A stretch of DNA of 64,000 nt, taken from contig QCKW01000001.1 in the NCBI GenBank assembly GCA_003215055.1, positions 1 through 64,000 of the forward strand, given 5' to 3'. This document shows positions 19,166-30,370 of the stretch, one piece after another. The position numbers and the translations under genes are program-made. Position 1 is the stretch's first letter, and every line of letters begins with the position of its first letter. The stretch comes from Pelagibacteraceae bacterium AG-410-N23 (GTDB taxonomy: Bacteria > Pseudomonadota > Alphaproteobacteria > Pelagibacterales > Pelagibacteraceae). The notes beneath the pieces are model-generated. The model was not told where the DNA came from, searched no databases, and worked only from the letters and a program-made list of their open reading frames with translations.

Positions 19166-21075
19166 AAAAAAATTTTAAATACTTGGATAGAATAAATTTT
19201 CCATCAGACCTTAAAAAAATTCCCGAATCAAAATTACAAGAAGTAGCGGAAGAAGTGAGGAAAGAAATGATTAATGCAGTATCGGTTACTGGTGGTCATT
19301 TAGGTGCAAGTCTTGGAGTGGTTGAATTGACTGTAGCTCTTCACTTTATTTTTAATACGCCTAAAGATAAATTAATTTGGGATGTCGGTCATCAATGTTA
19401 TCCACATAAAATTCTTACTGGAAGAAAAGATAAGATTAGAACTTTAAGACAGGGTGGAGGTTTATCCGGTTTTACTAAGAGATCAGAGAGTGAGTATGAT
19501 ACTTTTGGTGCAGCACATAGTTCAACATCAATATCATCTGCACTAGGTATTGCTGAGGCAAATAAACTTTCTAACAAATCAGATAACGTTGTGGCAGTAA
19601 TTGGTGATGGAGCAATTAGTGCAGGAATGGCCTATGAAGCAATGAATAATGCAGGAGCATCTAAAACAAAAATGATAGTTATTTTAAATGATAATGATAT
19701 GTCGATAGCCAGACCAGTTGGGGCAATGGGAACATATTTAGCAAAAATTTTTTCTGGAAAAATATACTTTAGCTTAAGAGAAACGATTAAACTTATAACT
19801 TCAGCATTTTCTAAAAGATTTAGTGCAAAAGCAGGTAAAGCTGAAGATTTATTAAGGTCTGCTGTAACGGGTGGAACTTTATTTAGTTCACTTGGATTTT
19901 ATTACATAGGACCAATAGATGGTCATGATCTAAATTCTTTGTTACCAATTTTAAAAAATGCAAGAGACTCTAAACATGATGGTCCAATATTAATTCATAT
20001 CAAAACTAAAAAAGGCAAAGGCTATTCATTTGCTGAGAAAGCAAAAGATAATTATCATGGAGTATCAAAATTTAATGTTAAAACAGGAGAACAACTAAAG
20101 AGCAGCAGCTCTATTCCATCATATACAAAAGTCTTTGCAAATACACTAATTCAACATGCGAAAAAAGACAGTAAAATTGTTGCAATTACAGCTGCTATGC
20201 CAGAAGGTACTGGAATAGATTTATTTAAAAAAGAGTTTCCAGACAGGGCTTTTGATGTTGGAATAGCAGAGCAGCATGCTGTAACTTTTGCAGCTGGTTT
20301 AGCAACTGAAAATTATAAGCCTTATGCTGCAATTTATTCAACATTTTTACAAAGAGCATATGATCAAGTTGTCCATGATGTGGCAATTCAAAGTTTACCT
20401 GTGAGATTTGCAATTGATAGAGCAGGCCTAGTTGGTGCTGATGGATCAACACATGCAGGTAGTTTTGATACAACTTATTTATCCACATTACCAAACTTTG
20501 TAGTTATGGCAGCTAGTGATGAAGCTGAACTTGTAAGAATGATAAATACTTCTACAGAGATAAATGATAGACCCTGTTCTTTTAGATATCCAAGAGGGAC
20601 TGGTATTGGTGTAGAACTACCAAATATAAATGAAAAAATTGAGATAGGAAAATCTAGAATTATAAAAGAAGGGAAAAAATTAGCTATTTTAAATTTTGGG
20701 GCGAGATTAAGAGAGATTTTGAGGACTAGTGAAAGTTTAAAAAAAAAGGGAATTGATATTACAGTAATAGACGCTAGGTTTGCAAAACCCTTAGATGAAA
20801 ACTTAATTTGGCAATTGGCAACTAATCATGATGCAATTATGACTATAGAGGAGGGGTCGATAGGTGGTTTTGGATCTCATGTTGTAGATTTTTTATCAAA
20901 AAAAGGTCTTTTAGAAAATAATTTAAAGTTTAGATCACTTATTTTACCAGATTTTTTTATTGATCAAGATACACCTGACAACATGTATAAAAAAGCTAAT
21001 CTTGACTCAATCTCCATAGAGCATAAAATTTTAGATCTTTTAAATTCTAATATTATTTTACAGAAACAAAAATAA
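19162..21075 (+). CDS. dxs: 1-deoxy-D-xylulose-5-phosphate synthase
   Basis: The protein has 637 residues, the full length of Dxs. The thiamine-diphosphate motif [18 protein letters not shown] and the preceding [17 protein letters not shown] are typical. The C-terminal transketolase domain has [16 protein letters not shown] and [15 protein letters not shown]. It condenses pyruvate and glyceraldehyde-3-P as the first step of the MEP isoprenoid pathway. It depends on ThDP, whose pyrimidine half is salvaged through ThiD (9614). The gene overlaps ispA by 4 bp and converges with aroC at a 6-bp gap. Confidence 0.97.
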   Translation: MKKNFKYLDRINFPSDLKKIPESKLQEVAEEVRKEMINAVSVTGGHLGASLGVVELTVALHFIFNTPKDKLIWDVGHQCYPHKILTGRKDKIRTLRQGGGLSGFTKRSESEYDTFGAAHSSTSISSALGIAEANKLSNKSDNVVAVIGDGAISAGMAYEAMNNAGASKTKMIVILNDNDMSIARPVGAMGTYLAKIFSGKIYFSLRETIKLITSAFSKRFSAKAGKAEDLLRSAVTGGTLFSSLGFYYIGPIDGHDLNSLLPILKNARDSKHDGPILIHIKTKKGKGYSFAEKAKDNYHGVSKFNVKTGEQLKSSSSIPSYTKVFANTLIQHAKKDSKIVAITAAMPEGTGIDLFKKEFPDRAFDVGIAEQHAVTFAAGLATENYKPYAAIYSTFLQRAYDQVVHDVAIQSLPVRFAIDRAGLVGADGSTHAGSFDTTYLSTLPNFVVMAASDEAELVRMINTSTEINDRPCSFRYPRGTGIGVELPNINEKIEIGKSRIIKEGKKLAILNFGARLREILRTSESLKKKGIDITVIDARFAKPLDENLIWQLATNHDAIMTIEEGSIGGFGSHVVDFLSKKGLLENNLKFRSLILPDFFIDQDTPDNMYKKANLDSISIEHKILDLLNSNIILQKQK

Positions 21076-21081
21076 ATAAAA

Positions 21082-22164
21082 TCATTGGCATTGAGCTTTA
21101 TGCATAAGTAAATGGTCTAATAAAACACACGATAGCATTGCTTCACCAACTGGAACAGCTCTTATCCCAACACAAGGATCGTGTCTACCTTTCACTGATA
21201 TAGTTGTATTTTTTCCAAATTTATTGATTGTTTTTCTACTTTTTAAAATTGATGATGTTGGTTTTACTGCAAAAGAAACAACTATTTCTTGACCAGAGGA
21301 AATACCACCCAGTATTCCACCTGCATTATTTGATTTAAACTTTAGTTTGCTATTTTTTTGTAAAATTTCATCAGAGTTCTCCTCACCAGATAATTGAGCA
21401 GAATTCATACCTGAACCAATATTTACACCTTTAACAGCATTGATGCTCATCATTGCAGATGCTATGTCTGAGTCTAATTTAGAATAAATAGGCGCACCCA
21501 ATCCTGCAGGTATCCCATTTGCTCTTACTTCAATAACAGCTCCACAAGATGATCCTGCTTTTCTGATACTTAATAAATATTTTTCCCATAAATTAATCAT
21601 TGACTTATCTGGACAAAAAAAAGGATTTTTATTGATAATTTTATCATCCCATTTTGTGGTATCGCACCTAAGAACACCTAACTGTGTAACTGCTCCTGAA
21701 ATTTTAAATTTTTTCCCTAGGTTTTTTTTTAAAACTTTTTTTGCTACAGCACCAGCTGCAACTCTGCATGCAGTTTCTCTTGCTGATGATCTTCCACCAC
21801 CCCTATAATCTCTAATTCCATATTTTTTAAAATATGTTAAATCAGCATGTCCTGGTCTAAATTTATCTTTAATATCATTATAATCTTTTGATCGCATATC
21901 TTCGTTGTAAATTATTAAAGAAATAGGAGTTCCAGTACTTTTACCCTCAAAAACTCCTGAGAGTATTTCAACTTTATCACTTTCTTTTCTTTGAGTGGTA
22001 AATTTTGATTGTCCTGGCTTTCTTTTGTCTAATTCTTTTTGAATATCCTGTTCATTTAATTGAATTAAGGGTGGACAACCGTCAATAATACAGCCAATAG
22101 CAGGGCCATGGGATTCCCCCCATGTTGTGAAACGAAAAAACTTTCCAAATGTATTAAATGACAT
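21082..22164 (-). CDS. aroC: Chorismate synthase
   Basis: The protein has 360 residues with the three chorismate synthase signatures: [16 protein letters not shown] near the N-terminus, [20 protein letters not shown] in the middle and a C-terminal segment beginning [17 protein letters not shown]. It removes phosphate from 5-enolpyruvylshikimate-3-P using reduced FMN to give chorismate. It is encoded alone on the minus strand, divergent from pdxH with a 33-bp gap that must hold both promoters. Confidence 0.97.
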   Translation of the reverse strand: MSFNTFGKFFRFTTWGESHGPAIGCIIDGCPPLIQLNEQDIQKELDKRKPGQSKFTTQRKESDKVEILSGVFEGKSTGTPISLIIYNEDMRSKDYNDIKDKFRPGHADLTYFKKYGIRDYRGGGRSSARETACRVAAGAVAKKVLKKNLGKKFKISGAVTQLGVLRCDTTKWDDKIINKNPFFCPDKSMINLWEKYLLSIRKAGSSCGAVIEVRANGIPAGLGAPIYSKLDSDIASAMMSINAVKGVNIGSGMNSAQLSGEENSDEILQKNSKLKFKSNNAGGILGGISSGQEIVVSFAVKPTSSILKSRKTINKFGKNTTISVKGRHDPCVGIRAVPVGEAMLSCVLLDHLLMHKAQCQ

Positions 22165-22197
22165 TATTTATATTGTATAGAATATTTTGTTAAAATT

Positions 22198-22806
22198 ATG
22201 AATCAAAAAAACTCATTAGGGCTTAATAAATGCTTTTTAGATACAGATAATCCTTTTGAACTATTTGAAAAATGGTTTGAGGAGGCTAAAAAGAAAGAAA
22301 TAAATGATCCAAATGCTTTGGCTCTTGGAACTGCTAACAAAGAAGGAAAACCTTCCGTGAGAATGGTTCTATTGAAGGATTTTGATAAAAATGGTTTTGT
22401 TTTTTATACAAACCTAAATAGTCAAAAAGGAAATGAGCTTAAAGAAAATCCATATGCAACAATGTGCTTTCATTGGAAAAGTTTATTAAGACAAATTAGA
22501 ATTGTTGGAACATTAACCCAAGTTGATAAAAAAACTGCTGATGATTATTATAATACTAGAGCCTATGAAAGTAGAATTGGGGCTTGGGCCTCTAAACAAA
22601 GTAGTATTTTAGAAAGTAGAGATGAACTTTTAAAAAATATTGATAACTTTAAGAAAAAATATGCTGATAGAGAAAATGTACCAAGACCTGATTATTGGTC
22701 TGGTTGGAACTTAAAACCATCAAGTATTGAATTCTGGTTAGATGGAGAAAATAGAATTCACGAAAGATTAAAATATACTTTGAATGAAAAAAAAAAATTG
22801 GATTAA
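22198..22806 (+). CDS. pdxH: Pyridoxine/pyridoxamine 5'-phosphate oxidase
   Basis: A split-barrel flavoprotein of 202 residues. It shows RMVLLKDFDKNGFVFYTN (FMN binding), the segment from RIGAWASKQSS and the C-terminal PxxxEFW-like motif SSIEFWLDGENRIHER. It oxidises PNP or PMP to pyridoxal 5'-phosphate. The length fits the family (about 200-220). It is flanked by genes on the opposite strand on both sides, so it is probably monocistronic. Confidence 0.95.
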   Translation: MNQKNSLGLNKCFLDTDNPFELFEKWFEEAKKKEINDPNALALGTANKEGKPSVRMVLLKDFDKNGFVFYTNLNSQKGNELKENPYATMCFHWKSLLRQIRIVGTLTQVDKKTADDYYNTRAYESRIGAWASKQSSILESRDELLKNIDNFKKKYADRENVPRPDYWSGWNLKPSSIEFWLDGENRIHERLKYTLNEKKKLD

Positions 22807-22821
22807 AAGTTTATTAAGTCC

Positions 22822-23835
22822 TTAAAAATTTCTAGTTAGGCTAAAAGAGGTTAAATCTTCAAGAATATCTTTTTCTCTACAATCATTAAATACAGATAAT
22901 GAATTAGACGCCAAATTAATATAGTGTTGGGCTTTTTGATAGCATGCTTTAATAATATCGTATTTCTTAATTAAAGACAGAGAGTAATCTAAATCATTTT
23001 CTTCTCTAATACTTTTGAAAAAAATTTTTTTAAGTTTTTCTTTTTCTTCTTCTTTTGCTTTTTGAAATAATAAAATAATAGGGAGTGTTATTTTACCTTC
23101 ATAAAAATCTTGTCCAATTTCTTTTCCAAATAATTTTATCTCCGAATTATAATCCAAAGTATCATCAGCTATTTGAAATGTTAAACCTAAATTTCTGCCA
23201 TAAAACTCTAGCGCCTCTTTTTCTTTTGTTTTCATATCAGATAAAATAGCACCAACTTTAGTAGCCGCTGCAAATAACTCTGCAGTTTTCGCAGAAATAA
23301 TTTTTAAATATGTTTCTTCTAGCATATCAACTTCCCCTTTATGTTGAAGTTGTAGAACTTCTCCTTGAGCAATCTTTGAAGATGTAGATGAAAGTAATTT
23401 CAATACTTCTAAATTTCCATCCTCTACCATCATTTCAAAACATCTACTTAGCAAATAATCACCAACCAAAACTGAAGAATGATTATCCCAAATTTTATTA
23501 AGTGTTTTTTTTCCTCTTCTTACGGACCCATTATCTATCACATCGTCATGCATCAAGGTTGCAGAATGTATCAATTCAACACAGGCAGCTAGATTAATAT
23601 CTCTCGTACCTTTTGAATAACCACACAATTTTGCAGAGCCTAAAGTAAGTAAAGCTCTGAGTCTTTTGCCACCAGTATCAATATGATAGTCTGTCATTTT
23701 TTGAACAAGCTCAACTTCACTCATTAATTTTGACTTTATTTTATCTTCAACTAATAATAACTTATCTTCAACTGTGTCTTTTAGTTGAAAATAAGAATTA
23801 TTAATTTGGTTTTTAAGTTGAATTACAGTTCCCAT
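22822..23835 (-). CDS. ispB: Long-chain polyprenyl diphosphate synthase (quinone side chain)
   Basis: The product is 337 residues from the ATG at 23835 (a TTG at 23847 would add four residues). First aspartate motif: LMHDDVIDNGSVRRGKK; second: QIADDTLDYNSE. The first motif has the DDxxD form with bulky residues not immediately upstream, as in octaprenyl/decaprenyl synthases rather than IspA. It elongates FPP with IPP for the ubiquinone tail. It works after the ispA product encoded at 18293. The exact chain length cannot be read from the sequence. Confidence 0.9.
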   Translation of the reverse strand: MGTVIQLKNQINNSYFQLKDTVEDKLLLVEDKIKSKLMSEVELVQKMTDYHIDTGGKRLRALLTLGSAKLCGYSKGTRDINLAACVELIHSATLMHDDVIDNGSVRRGKKTLNKIWDNHSSVLVGDYLLSRCFEMMVEDGNLEVLKLLSSTSSKIAQGEVLQLQHKGEVDMLEETYLKIISAKTAELFAAATKVGAILSDMKTKEKEALEFYGRNLGLTFQIADDTLDYNSEIKLFGKEIGQDFYEGKITLPIILLFQKAKEEEKEKLKKIFFKSIREENDLDYSLSLIKKYDIIKACYQKAQHYINLASNSLSVFNDCREKDILEDLTSFSLTRNF

Positions 23836-23950
23836 ATATGTGAACAAAATAGTATAATAAGTTTATATTTATTACTTATCAATTGACGCACCTAATTCTT
23901 CAATTATAAGGTGTCTTTATATTCAATCAAAAGTTCTATAAAGATTTAAA

Positions 23951-24757
23951 ATGTTCTCTTTTTTAAAAAAGAAAAAAATAATCCCCCATATTAGGTTAAG
24001 TGGTGTTATTGGAAGTGTTGGAAAATTTAAGCAGGGCATAGATTTTTCTGGACAAGAGGAAATAATTTCAAAAGCCTTTTCGCTTAAAAAAGCTCCTTGT
24101 GTAGCAATTTCAATTAACTCTCCTGGTGGATCTCCAGTTCAATCTCACTTAATTTTTAATTTTATAAGATATCAAGCGAAAAAAAATAAAAAAAAAGTAA
24201 TAGTTTTTGCAGAAGATGTAGCCGCATCAGGTGGATATTTAATTGCATGTGCAGGAGATGAGATTTATGCGAACTCTAGTTCAATAATTGGTTCTATCGG
24301 AGTGATATATTCTTCCTTTGGATTTACCGAGTTAATCAAAAAGATCGGAGTTGAAAGAAGAGTTCATACCGCTGGAAAAAACAAAAGTACTCTCGATCCT
24401 TTTTTAGATGAAAAAAAAGAGGATATAGAAAGACTAAAAAATATTCAGTTGGATTTACATAAAGATTTTATAAATGTTGTTGAAAAAAGTAGAGGCTCAA
24501 AGCTCAAAAAATCAGAAGTAGAACTTTTCTCAGGAGAGTTTTGGTCAGGTAATAAAGCTAAAAATCTTGGGCTTATAGATGAAATTGGAGACGCTAACCA
24601 AATATTAAAAGAAAAATTTGGAGAGGATGCAATAATCAAAAAATTTGAAAAATCAAAAAGTTGGTTAAGTAAGAAATTATCTTCATCAAACGATCATCTT
24701 GATCAGTTTACAAATATATTGGATGAAAAATCTGTCTGGCAAAGATATGGTCTCTAA
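23951..24757 (+). CDS. sppA: S49-family peptidase (SppA-like), without membrane anchor
   Basis: An S49 serine peptidase of 268 residues. Family motifs are [14 protein letters not shown] (about 53-66) and [21 protein letters not shown], in which Ser93 is the predicted nucleophile. Lys143 or Lys145 in [12 protein letters not shown] is the candidate general base. The protein is the single-domain size of Bacillus SppA or archaeal enzymes but lacks any N-terminal membrane helix, so it may be cytoplasmic or peripheral. It removes cleaved signal peptides in better-known members. Its stop lies inside the first codons of glyQ. Confidence 0.85.
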   Translation: MFSFLKKKKIIPHIRLSGVIGSVGKFKQGIDFSGQEEIISKAFSLKKAPCVAISINSPGGSPVQSHLIFNFIRYQAKKNKKKVIVFAEDVAASGGYLIACAGDEIYANSSSIIGSIGVIYSSFGFTELIKKIGVERRVHTAGKNKSTLDPFLDEKKEDIERLKNIQLDLHKDFINVVEKSRGSKLKKSEVELFSGEFWSGNKAKNLGLIDEIGDANQILKEKFGEDAIIKKFEKSKSWLSKKLSSSNDHLDQFTNILDEKSVWQRYGL

Positions 24758-25628
24758 AAATAAAAAAAAGAAACAAAAATTTCAGACTTTTCAAGATACA
24801 ATTTTTAATTTACAAAAGTTTTGGAGTAAGCATGGTTGTATAATTTTGCAACCTTATGACATGGAAGTTGGAGCTGGAACATTTCATCCAGCAACTACGT
24901 TAAGATCTCTTGGACCCAAACCATGGAAAGCTGCGTACGTTCAACCTTCTAGAAGGCCCACGGATGGAAGATATGGAAATAATCCAAATCGACTTCAACA
25001 TTATTATCAATTTCAAGTTATTATAAAACCTTCTCCTATTAACATAAAAAAACTTTATCTAAATAGTTTATCAGTAATTGGTATCGATCATAAATATCAT
25101 GATATTAGATTCGTAGAAGATGATTGGGAGAGTCCAACCTTGGGGGCCGCTGGTCTTGGTTGGGAAGTATGGTGTGATGGAATGGAAATAACTCAATTTA
25201 CATATTTTCAACAAATGGCTGGTTTTGAATGTAAACCAGTTTCAGTAGAAATAACATATGGTCTTGAGAGAATTTGTATGTTTACTCAAGAAAAAAAGAA
25301 TGTTTATGATTTAATTTGGAATAATGAAAATGTTGAATATCGAGAAGTTTTCCATCAGTCTGAAAAAGAATTCTCTGCGTATAATTTTGAACATGCTAAT
25401 ACAGAAAATCTTTTTAAAATTTTCGATATGTTTGAAAGTGAAGCTAAATCATTGGTTGAAAAAAAAATTTCTTTGCCAGCTTACGATCAATGTCTAAAGG
25501 CAAGCCATGTATTCAATGTATTAGATGCAAGGGGAGCAATTAGTGTTGCTCAGAGAGCAGAATATATTGGTAGAATAAGAGAGATTACAAAATCAGCAGC
25601 CGCAATATGGATTGATACACAAATTTAA
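24747..25628 (+). CDS. glyQ: Glycyl-tRNA synthetase alpha subunit
   Basis: The product is 293 residues from ATG 24747, close to the 303 of E. coli GlyQ. It is the class II catalytic subunit with [33 protein letters not shown] and [19 protein letters not shown]. An upstream in-frame ATG (24699) would add 16 residues overlapping sppA; the later start is preferred because family members begin shortly before [12 protein letters not shown]. The next gene, glyS, starts one base after this stop, encoding the partner of the alpha2beta2 enzyme. Confidence 0.97.
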   Translation: MVSKNKKKKQKFQTFQDTIFNLQKFWSKHGCIILQPYDMEVGAGTFHPATTLRSLGPKPWKAAYVQPSRRPTDGRYGNNPNRLQHYYQFQVIIKPSPINIKKLYLNSLSVIGIDHKYHDIRFVEDDWESPTLGAAGLGWEVWCDGMEITQFTYFQQMAGFECKPVSVEITYGLERICMFTQEKKNVYDLIWNNENVEYREVFHQSEKEFSAYNFEHANTENLFKIFDMFESEAKSLVEKKISLPAYDQCLKASHVFNVLDARGAISVAQRAEYIGRIREITKSAAAIWIDTQI

Positions 25629-25629
25629 A

Positions 25630-27702
25630 ATGGCTGAATTTTTTTTAGAATTATTTAGTGAAGAGATTCCAGCAGGACTTCAGAAAAATTTACGTGAGAA
25701 ACTTTTAGAAGAATTTGAGAAATTTTTTTTAGAGAAATCTATTAAATCAAAAAAAAGTTTTTCATTATCTACACCTAATAGATTAGTCATAGTTTTTGAA
25801 GGTTTAGACAAAGTAATAAAGATCTTATCTGATGAAATTAAAGGACCAAATATTAATTCACCAGACCAAGCGTTGGAAGGTTTTATGAGGTCAAACAAAA
25901 TAGAAAAAAAAGATTTATTTAAAAAAAAAACAGAAAAGGGTGAGTTTTATTTTTATAAAACTGACTCAAAATTATTTAAAACAAATGATTTGTTAATGGA
26001 ATTTGTTCCAAAATTACTTGAAAACTATCAATGGAAAAAATCAATGAAGTGGGGAGAATATAATCTTAATTGGGGGAGGCCTTTAAAATCAATTTTGACA
26101 GTATTTGATAAAAAGGTAGTTAATTTTGAATTTCATCATTTATCTTCTTCTAATTCAACTTATATCGACTCAGATTTTGAGGAAAAAAAAAGAGTTTTTA
26201 CAGATTTTAAATCATATGAAAAACACCTTAAACAGCAGGGAATACTAATTGATCAAAATAAAAGAGAAGAGTTAATAAAGAAAGAATTCTCAAAAATTCT
26301 TAATAAAAGAAAGTTAATAATAAAAGAAAATTTTAAGTTATTTGATGAAGTGGTAAATTTAGTTGATAATCCAAATATATTATTATGTAGTTTTGATAAA
26401 AAATTTTTGTCTATTCCAAAAGAAATCTTAATTTTAACCATGCAATCACATCAAAAATATTTCCCCATTTTTAATGACAAAAATGAAATTACAAATGAAT
26501 TTTTGATTGTTGCAAATAAGAGAGATCAAAAGGGACTAATTAAGATAGGTAATGAGAGAGTTGTTGAAGCTAGACTAAGTGATGCAGAATTTTTCTGGAA
26601 CAAGGATAAAACCCAAAATTTAGTCAAAAAAATATCTGAGTTAAAATTAATGAATTTTTTTAAAGGTCTTGGCACATATTTTGATAAAGTCCAACGAATG
26701 CGAAAGTTAGGAGGAATGATTTCTGATGAATTATTGATAAGTAAAGAAAAAGTTGAGTTGTCAGCATCAATAAGCAAAACAGATCTAACTTCTGATTTAG
26801 TTGGAGAGTTTCCTGAATTACAAGGTATAATGGGTGGATATTTTTCAATTCATCAAGGATTTGATAAAGATATATCCCAAGCATTAACCGATCAATATTT
26901 ACCCGTAGGAATTGACTCTAAATATCCTAAAAAACCTTTTAGTATTGCATTATCAGTTACAGATAAAATTGACACTTTAGTTGGTTTTTTTGGTATTGAT
27001 GAAAAACCTACAAGTTCAAAAGATCCATTTGCATTAAGAAGAGTTGCGCTTGGAATTATCAGAACCATAATAGAAAATAAAAAAGATTTTAGACTTAACG
27101 ATTTATTAGTTTATTCCTCAAGTCTTTATCAAGATCAAGGGCATAATTTTACAAATCAGAATTTACAAAAAGAATTATATAATTTTTTAAAAGACAGATT
27201 TAAATATTATATGAAAGAAAAACAAATTCGGCTTGATATAATTGATGCTTCGATTTCATCTTTTTCATGTAATAAATTATTTTCATCTTTTGAAAAAGCT
27301 AAAAGTCTCAATAAAATTATTCATAATCGTGTTGGGCTTGATATTACCTCGAGTTTTAAAAGAGCATCAAATATATTAGAAAGTGAAATGAAAAATATTG
27401 GATTTGAACTAAATAATACAGCTGATCCTGGTATTTTTAAGACTGATTTTGAAAAAAATTTATATAAAAAGATCAATGAAATTAAAAATTACTATTCAAG
27501 TATTAACAAGGATGAAAATTATGAATATTCACTATCCCTTTTGGCTGAAGCAAAGAAAGAGGTCTTCGAGTTTCTTGATAATGTTAAAGTAAATGAAGAA
27601 AATGAAACTTTAAGAAAAAACAGATTGGAACTTATCAATATGTTATGTAAAACATTTCAAAATTTTATAAATTTTCAATTATTAAAAGCAAATAATGAAT
27701 AA
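25630..27702 (+). CDS. glyS: Glycyl-tRNA synthetase beta subunit
   Basis: The product is 690 residues from ATG 25630, matching E. coli GlyS (689). The N-terminus EFFLELFSEEIPAGLQ is the family hallmark. DKIDTLVGFFGIDEKPTSSKDPFALRR marks the HD-like domain, written here only for its key residues TSSKDPFALRR. A C-terminal DALR-like helical domain binds the anticodon. The reading frame extends six codons upstream into glyQ, but MAEFFLEL is the natural N-terminus. The 3' end overlaps ppdK by 8 bp. Confidence 0.97.
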   Translation: MAEFFLELFSEEIPAGLQKNLREKLLEEFEKFFLEKSIKSKKSFSLSTPNRLVIVFEGLDKVIKILSDEIKGPNINSPDQALEGFMRSNKIEKKDLFKKKTEKGEFYFYKTDSKLFKTNDLLMEFVPKLLENYQWKKSMKWGEYNLNWGRPLKSILTVFDKKVVNFEFHHLSSSNSTYIDSDFEEKKRVFTDFKSYEKHLKQQGILIDQNKREELIKKEFSKILNKRKLIIKENFKLFDEVVNLVDNPNILLCSFDKKFLSIPKEILILTMQSHQKYFPIFNDKNEITNEFLIVANKRDQKGLIKIGNERVVEARLSDAEFFWNKDKTQNLVKKISELKLMNFFKGLGTYFDKVQRMRKLGGMISDELLISKEKVELSASISKTDLTSDLVGEFPELQGIMGGYFSIHQGFDKDISQALTDQYLPVGIDSKYPKKPFSIALSVTDKIDTLVGFFGIDEKPTSSKDPFALRRVALGIIRTIIENKKDFRLNDLLVYSSSLYQDQGHNFTNQNLQKELYNFLKDRFKYYMKEKQIRLDIIDASISSFSCNKLFSSFEKAKSLNKIIHNRVGLDITSSFKRASNILESEMKNIGFELNNTADPGIFKTDFEKNLYKKINEIKNYYSSINKDENYEYSLSLLAEAKKEVFEFLDNVKVNEENETLRKNRLELINMLCKTFQNFINFQLLKANNE

Positions 27703-30364
27703 ATTAATTTTAAACTTTAAATCAAAAGAGACAAAAAAAATTAAGAACCCCAAATATTTTTTAGGTGGAAAAGGTGCAAATTTATCAGAAATGGGCAGGA
27801 TGGGACTTCCTGTGCCACCTGGATTTACAATCTCCACAAAAGTTTGTGAAGTTTTTTATAAAAATAGGAAGAAACTAAATTCAAAATTAATTAATCAAAT
27901 CAAAAAAGAATTAAAGACTGTTGAAAAGGATGTGTCCAAAAAATTTGGAGATTTAAAGAATCCTCTTTTGTTATCTGTTAGATCTGGTGCTAGAGTTTCA
28001 ATGCCAGGTATGATGGATACGATACTAAACCTTGGTTTAAACGACAAAACTGTAATCGCATTAGCAAATAAAACCTCAAATGGTAGATTTGCTAAAGATA
28101 GTTATAGAAGATTTATTCAAATGTATAGCAATGTTGTTATGGGAGTTGAGGGTTATCATTTTGAGGAATTAATTGAGAATTATAAATTAACCAAAGGTGT
28201 ATTATTAAATACAGATCTTGATGAAGAGGATTGGGATGGTTTAATTAAAGATTTTAAAAATACAGTCAAAGAAAAAACAAATAAAGATTTTCCTCAAAAT
28301 GTTTACGAACAATTATTTGGTGCTATTAGCGCTGTATTTTTATCTTGGGAAAGTAATCGTGCAAAAGTTTATAGAAAATTAAATCAAATTCCCACAGAAT
28401 GGGGAACAGCTGTAAATGTTCAATCTATGGTATTTGGAAATATGGGGGATGATTGTGCAACAGGTGTAGTTTTTACAAGAAATCCTTCCGATGGTTCAAA
28501 TGATATTTATGGAGAATATCTGATTAATGCACAAGGTGAAGATGTGGTTGCTGGAATTAGAACACCACAATATATAACAAAAAAAGCAAAAAAAGAAGCG
28601 AAAGTAAAAGAACAATCTATGGAAGAGTCGATGCCCAAAGTTTATTTAGAATTATTTAAAATTTTAAAAAAATTAGAAAAACATTATAGAGACATGCAAG
28701 ATGTAGAATTTACAGTTGAAAACAAAAAACTTTGGATTTTGCAAACCCGTTCAGGTAAACGAACTTCAAAATCAGCAGTAAAGATAGCAGTTGATATGGT
28801 TAAGGAAAAATTAATATCAAAAAATGAAGCTGTATTAAGAATTGACCCTAATTCTTTGGATACATTATTGCACCCTACTTTGGATGAAAAAAGTTCAATA
28901 GAGGTTATAGCAAATGGTTTACCAGCATCACCAGGTGCAGCTAGTGGTAAGGTAGTTTTTACTTCTGAAGAAGCCGAAAGACTAAACGATATGATGCAAG
29001 ATACTATTCTGGTAAGGGTAGAAACATCGCCAGAAGATATTCAAGGCATGCATGCAGCTAAAGGAATTTTGACAGCAAGAGGTGGTATGACAAGTCATGC
29101 TGCGGTTGTTGCAAGAGGCATGGGTAGACCTTGTGTTTCTGGTTCAAGTGAAATTGATATTAATTACAGCCAAAAAATATTTAAAACACCATCTGGTGAG
29201 ATTAAAGAAGGTGATATAATTACAATAGATGGCTCGACAGGAAGAATCATTTTGGGAAACGTTCCAACAGTAAAACCTGAAATTTCAGGTGATTTTTCAA
29301 AATTAATGGGGTGGGCTGATAATATTAGAAAGCTAAAAGTAAGAACAAATTCTGAAACACCTTTAGACACAAGAACAGCAAGAGATTTTGGTGCTGAAGG
29401 AATTGGTCTTTGTAGGACAGAGCACATGTTTTTTGACGAAGAAAGAATTTTGTCAGTAAGGGAAATGATTTTATCTAAAACTCAGGAAAGTAGAGCAAAA
29501 GCATTAGAAAAACTTTTGCCTCATCAAAAAAAAGATTTTATAGAAATATTCAAAATTATGAATGGTTTACCCGTTACGGTAAGATTACTTGATCCACCTT
29601 TACATGAATTTTTACCTAAATCTGATAAAGAAATTTCTGAAGTAGCAAATGTTTTTAGCATAGACAAGAAAGAATTAGTATCAAGAATAGATGAACTTCA
29701 TGAGCAAAATCCAATGTTAGGTCACAGGGGTTGTAGATTGGGTATTTCTTTTCCAGAAATTTATGAAATGCAATGTAGAGCAATATTTGAAGCTCTATCA
29801 GACCTTAAAAAAAATAAACTTAAATCGGCTTTTCCGGAAATAATGATACCATTAGTTTCAACGGAAGCAGAGATTAAAATAATGAAAAGTCTTGTAATTG
29901 ATACTGCGAAAAAAGTTCAAAAAGAAAGTAAAACAAAAATTGAATTTTTAGTAGGTACAATGATAGAACTGCCTAGAGCAGCTATTAAAGCAAAAGACAT
30001 TGCGAAGCACGCAGAATTTTTTAGCTTTGGAACAAACGATTTAACACAAACTACATTTGGGATAAGTAGAGATGACAGTGGTAAATTTTTAAATGATTAT
30101 ATTGATAACAAGATTTTTACTGTTGATCCCTTTGTATCAATCGATGATGGAGTGAAAGAATTAGTAGAAATTGCTGTTGAAAAGGGAAAAAAACAAAATA
30201 AAAAGATTAAACTAGGGATTTGTGGAGAACACGGAGGAGATCCTAAGAGTATTCATTTTTGCTCAAAAGTTGGTTTGAATTATGTATCTTGTTCTCCTTA
30301 CAGAGTACCAATAGCTAGATTAGCTGCAGCACAAGCAGAATTAATCAAGAAAAATAAAAATTAA
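27695..30364 (+). CDS. ppdK: Pyruvate, phosphate dikinase
   Basis: The protein has 889 residues. The N-terminal ATP-grasp domain carries GGKGANLSEMGRMGLPVPPG. The swivelling phosphohistidine domain has GGMTSHAAVVARGMG with His468. The C-terminal PEP/pyruvate TIM barrel ends in GICGEHGGDP with Cys843. It interconverts pyruvate + ATP + Pi and PEP + AMP + PPi. In the PEP direction it feeds gluconeogenesis. Length and motifs distinguish it from PEP synthase. The start overlaps the glyS end by 8 bp. No regulatory gene (PPDK regulatory protein) is next to it. Confidence 0.97.
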   Translation: MNKLILNFKSKETKKIKNPKYFLGGKGANLSEMGRMGLPVPPGFTISTKVCEVFYKNRKKLNSKLINQIKKELKTVEKDVSKKFGDLKNPLLLSVRSGARVSMPGMMDTILNLGLNDKTVIALANKTSNGRFAKDSYRRFIQMYSNVVMGVEGYHFEELIENYKLTKGVLLNTDLDEEDWDGLIKDFKNTVKEKTNKDFPQNVYEQLFGAISAVFLSWESNRAKVYRKLNQIPTEWGTAVNVQSMVFGNMGDDCATGVVFTRNPSDGSNDIYGEYLINAQGEDVVAGIRTPQYITKKAKKEAKVKEQSMEESMPKVYLELFKILKKLEKHYRDMQDVEFTVENKKLWILQTRSGKRTSKSAVKIAVDMVKEKLISKNEAVLRIDPNSLDTLLHPTLDEKSSIEVIANGLPASPGAASGKVVFTSEEAERLNDMMQDTILVRVETSPEDIQGMHAAKGILTARGGMTSHAAVVARGMGRPCVSGSSEIDINYSQKIFKTPSGEIKEGDIITIDGSTGRIILGNVPTVKPEISGDFSKLMGWADNIRKLKVRTNSETPLDTRTARDFGAEGIGLCRTEHMFFDEERILSVREMILSKTQESRAKALEKLLPHQKKDFIEIFKIMNGLPVTVRLLDPPLHEFLPKSDKEISEVANVFSIDKKELVSRIDELHEQNPMLGHRGCRLGISFPEIYEMQCRAIFEALSDLKKNKLKSAFPEIMIPLVSTEAEIKIMKSLVIDTAKKVQKESKTKIEFLVGTMIELPRAAIKAKDIAKHAEFFSFGTNDLTQTTFGISRDDSGKFLNDYIDNKIFTVDPFVSIDDGVKELVEIAVEKGKKQNKKIKLGICGEHGGDPKSIHFCSKVGLNYVSCSPYRVPIARLAAAQAELIKKNKN

Positions 30365-30370
30365 AAAAAT

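Noticed and set aside
23828..23845. Imperfect 18-bp palindrome GTTC...GAAC at the ispB start
   Set aside because: The half-sites are inverted and wrongly spaced for a LexA box, and half of it is coding sequence.
23885..23915. Weak hairpin (CACCT/AGGTG with inner AATT pairs) between ispB and sppA
   Set aside because: The stem has bulges and no U tract; in 25-30% GC DNA such structures are common, so I do not call a regulator.
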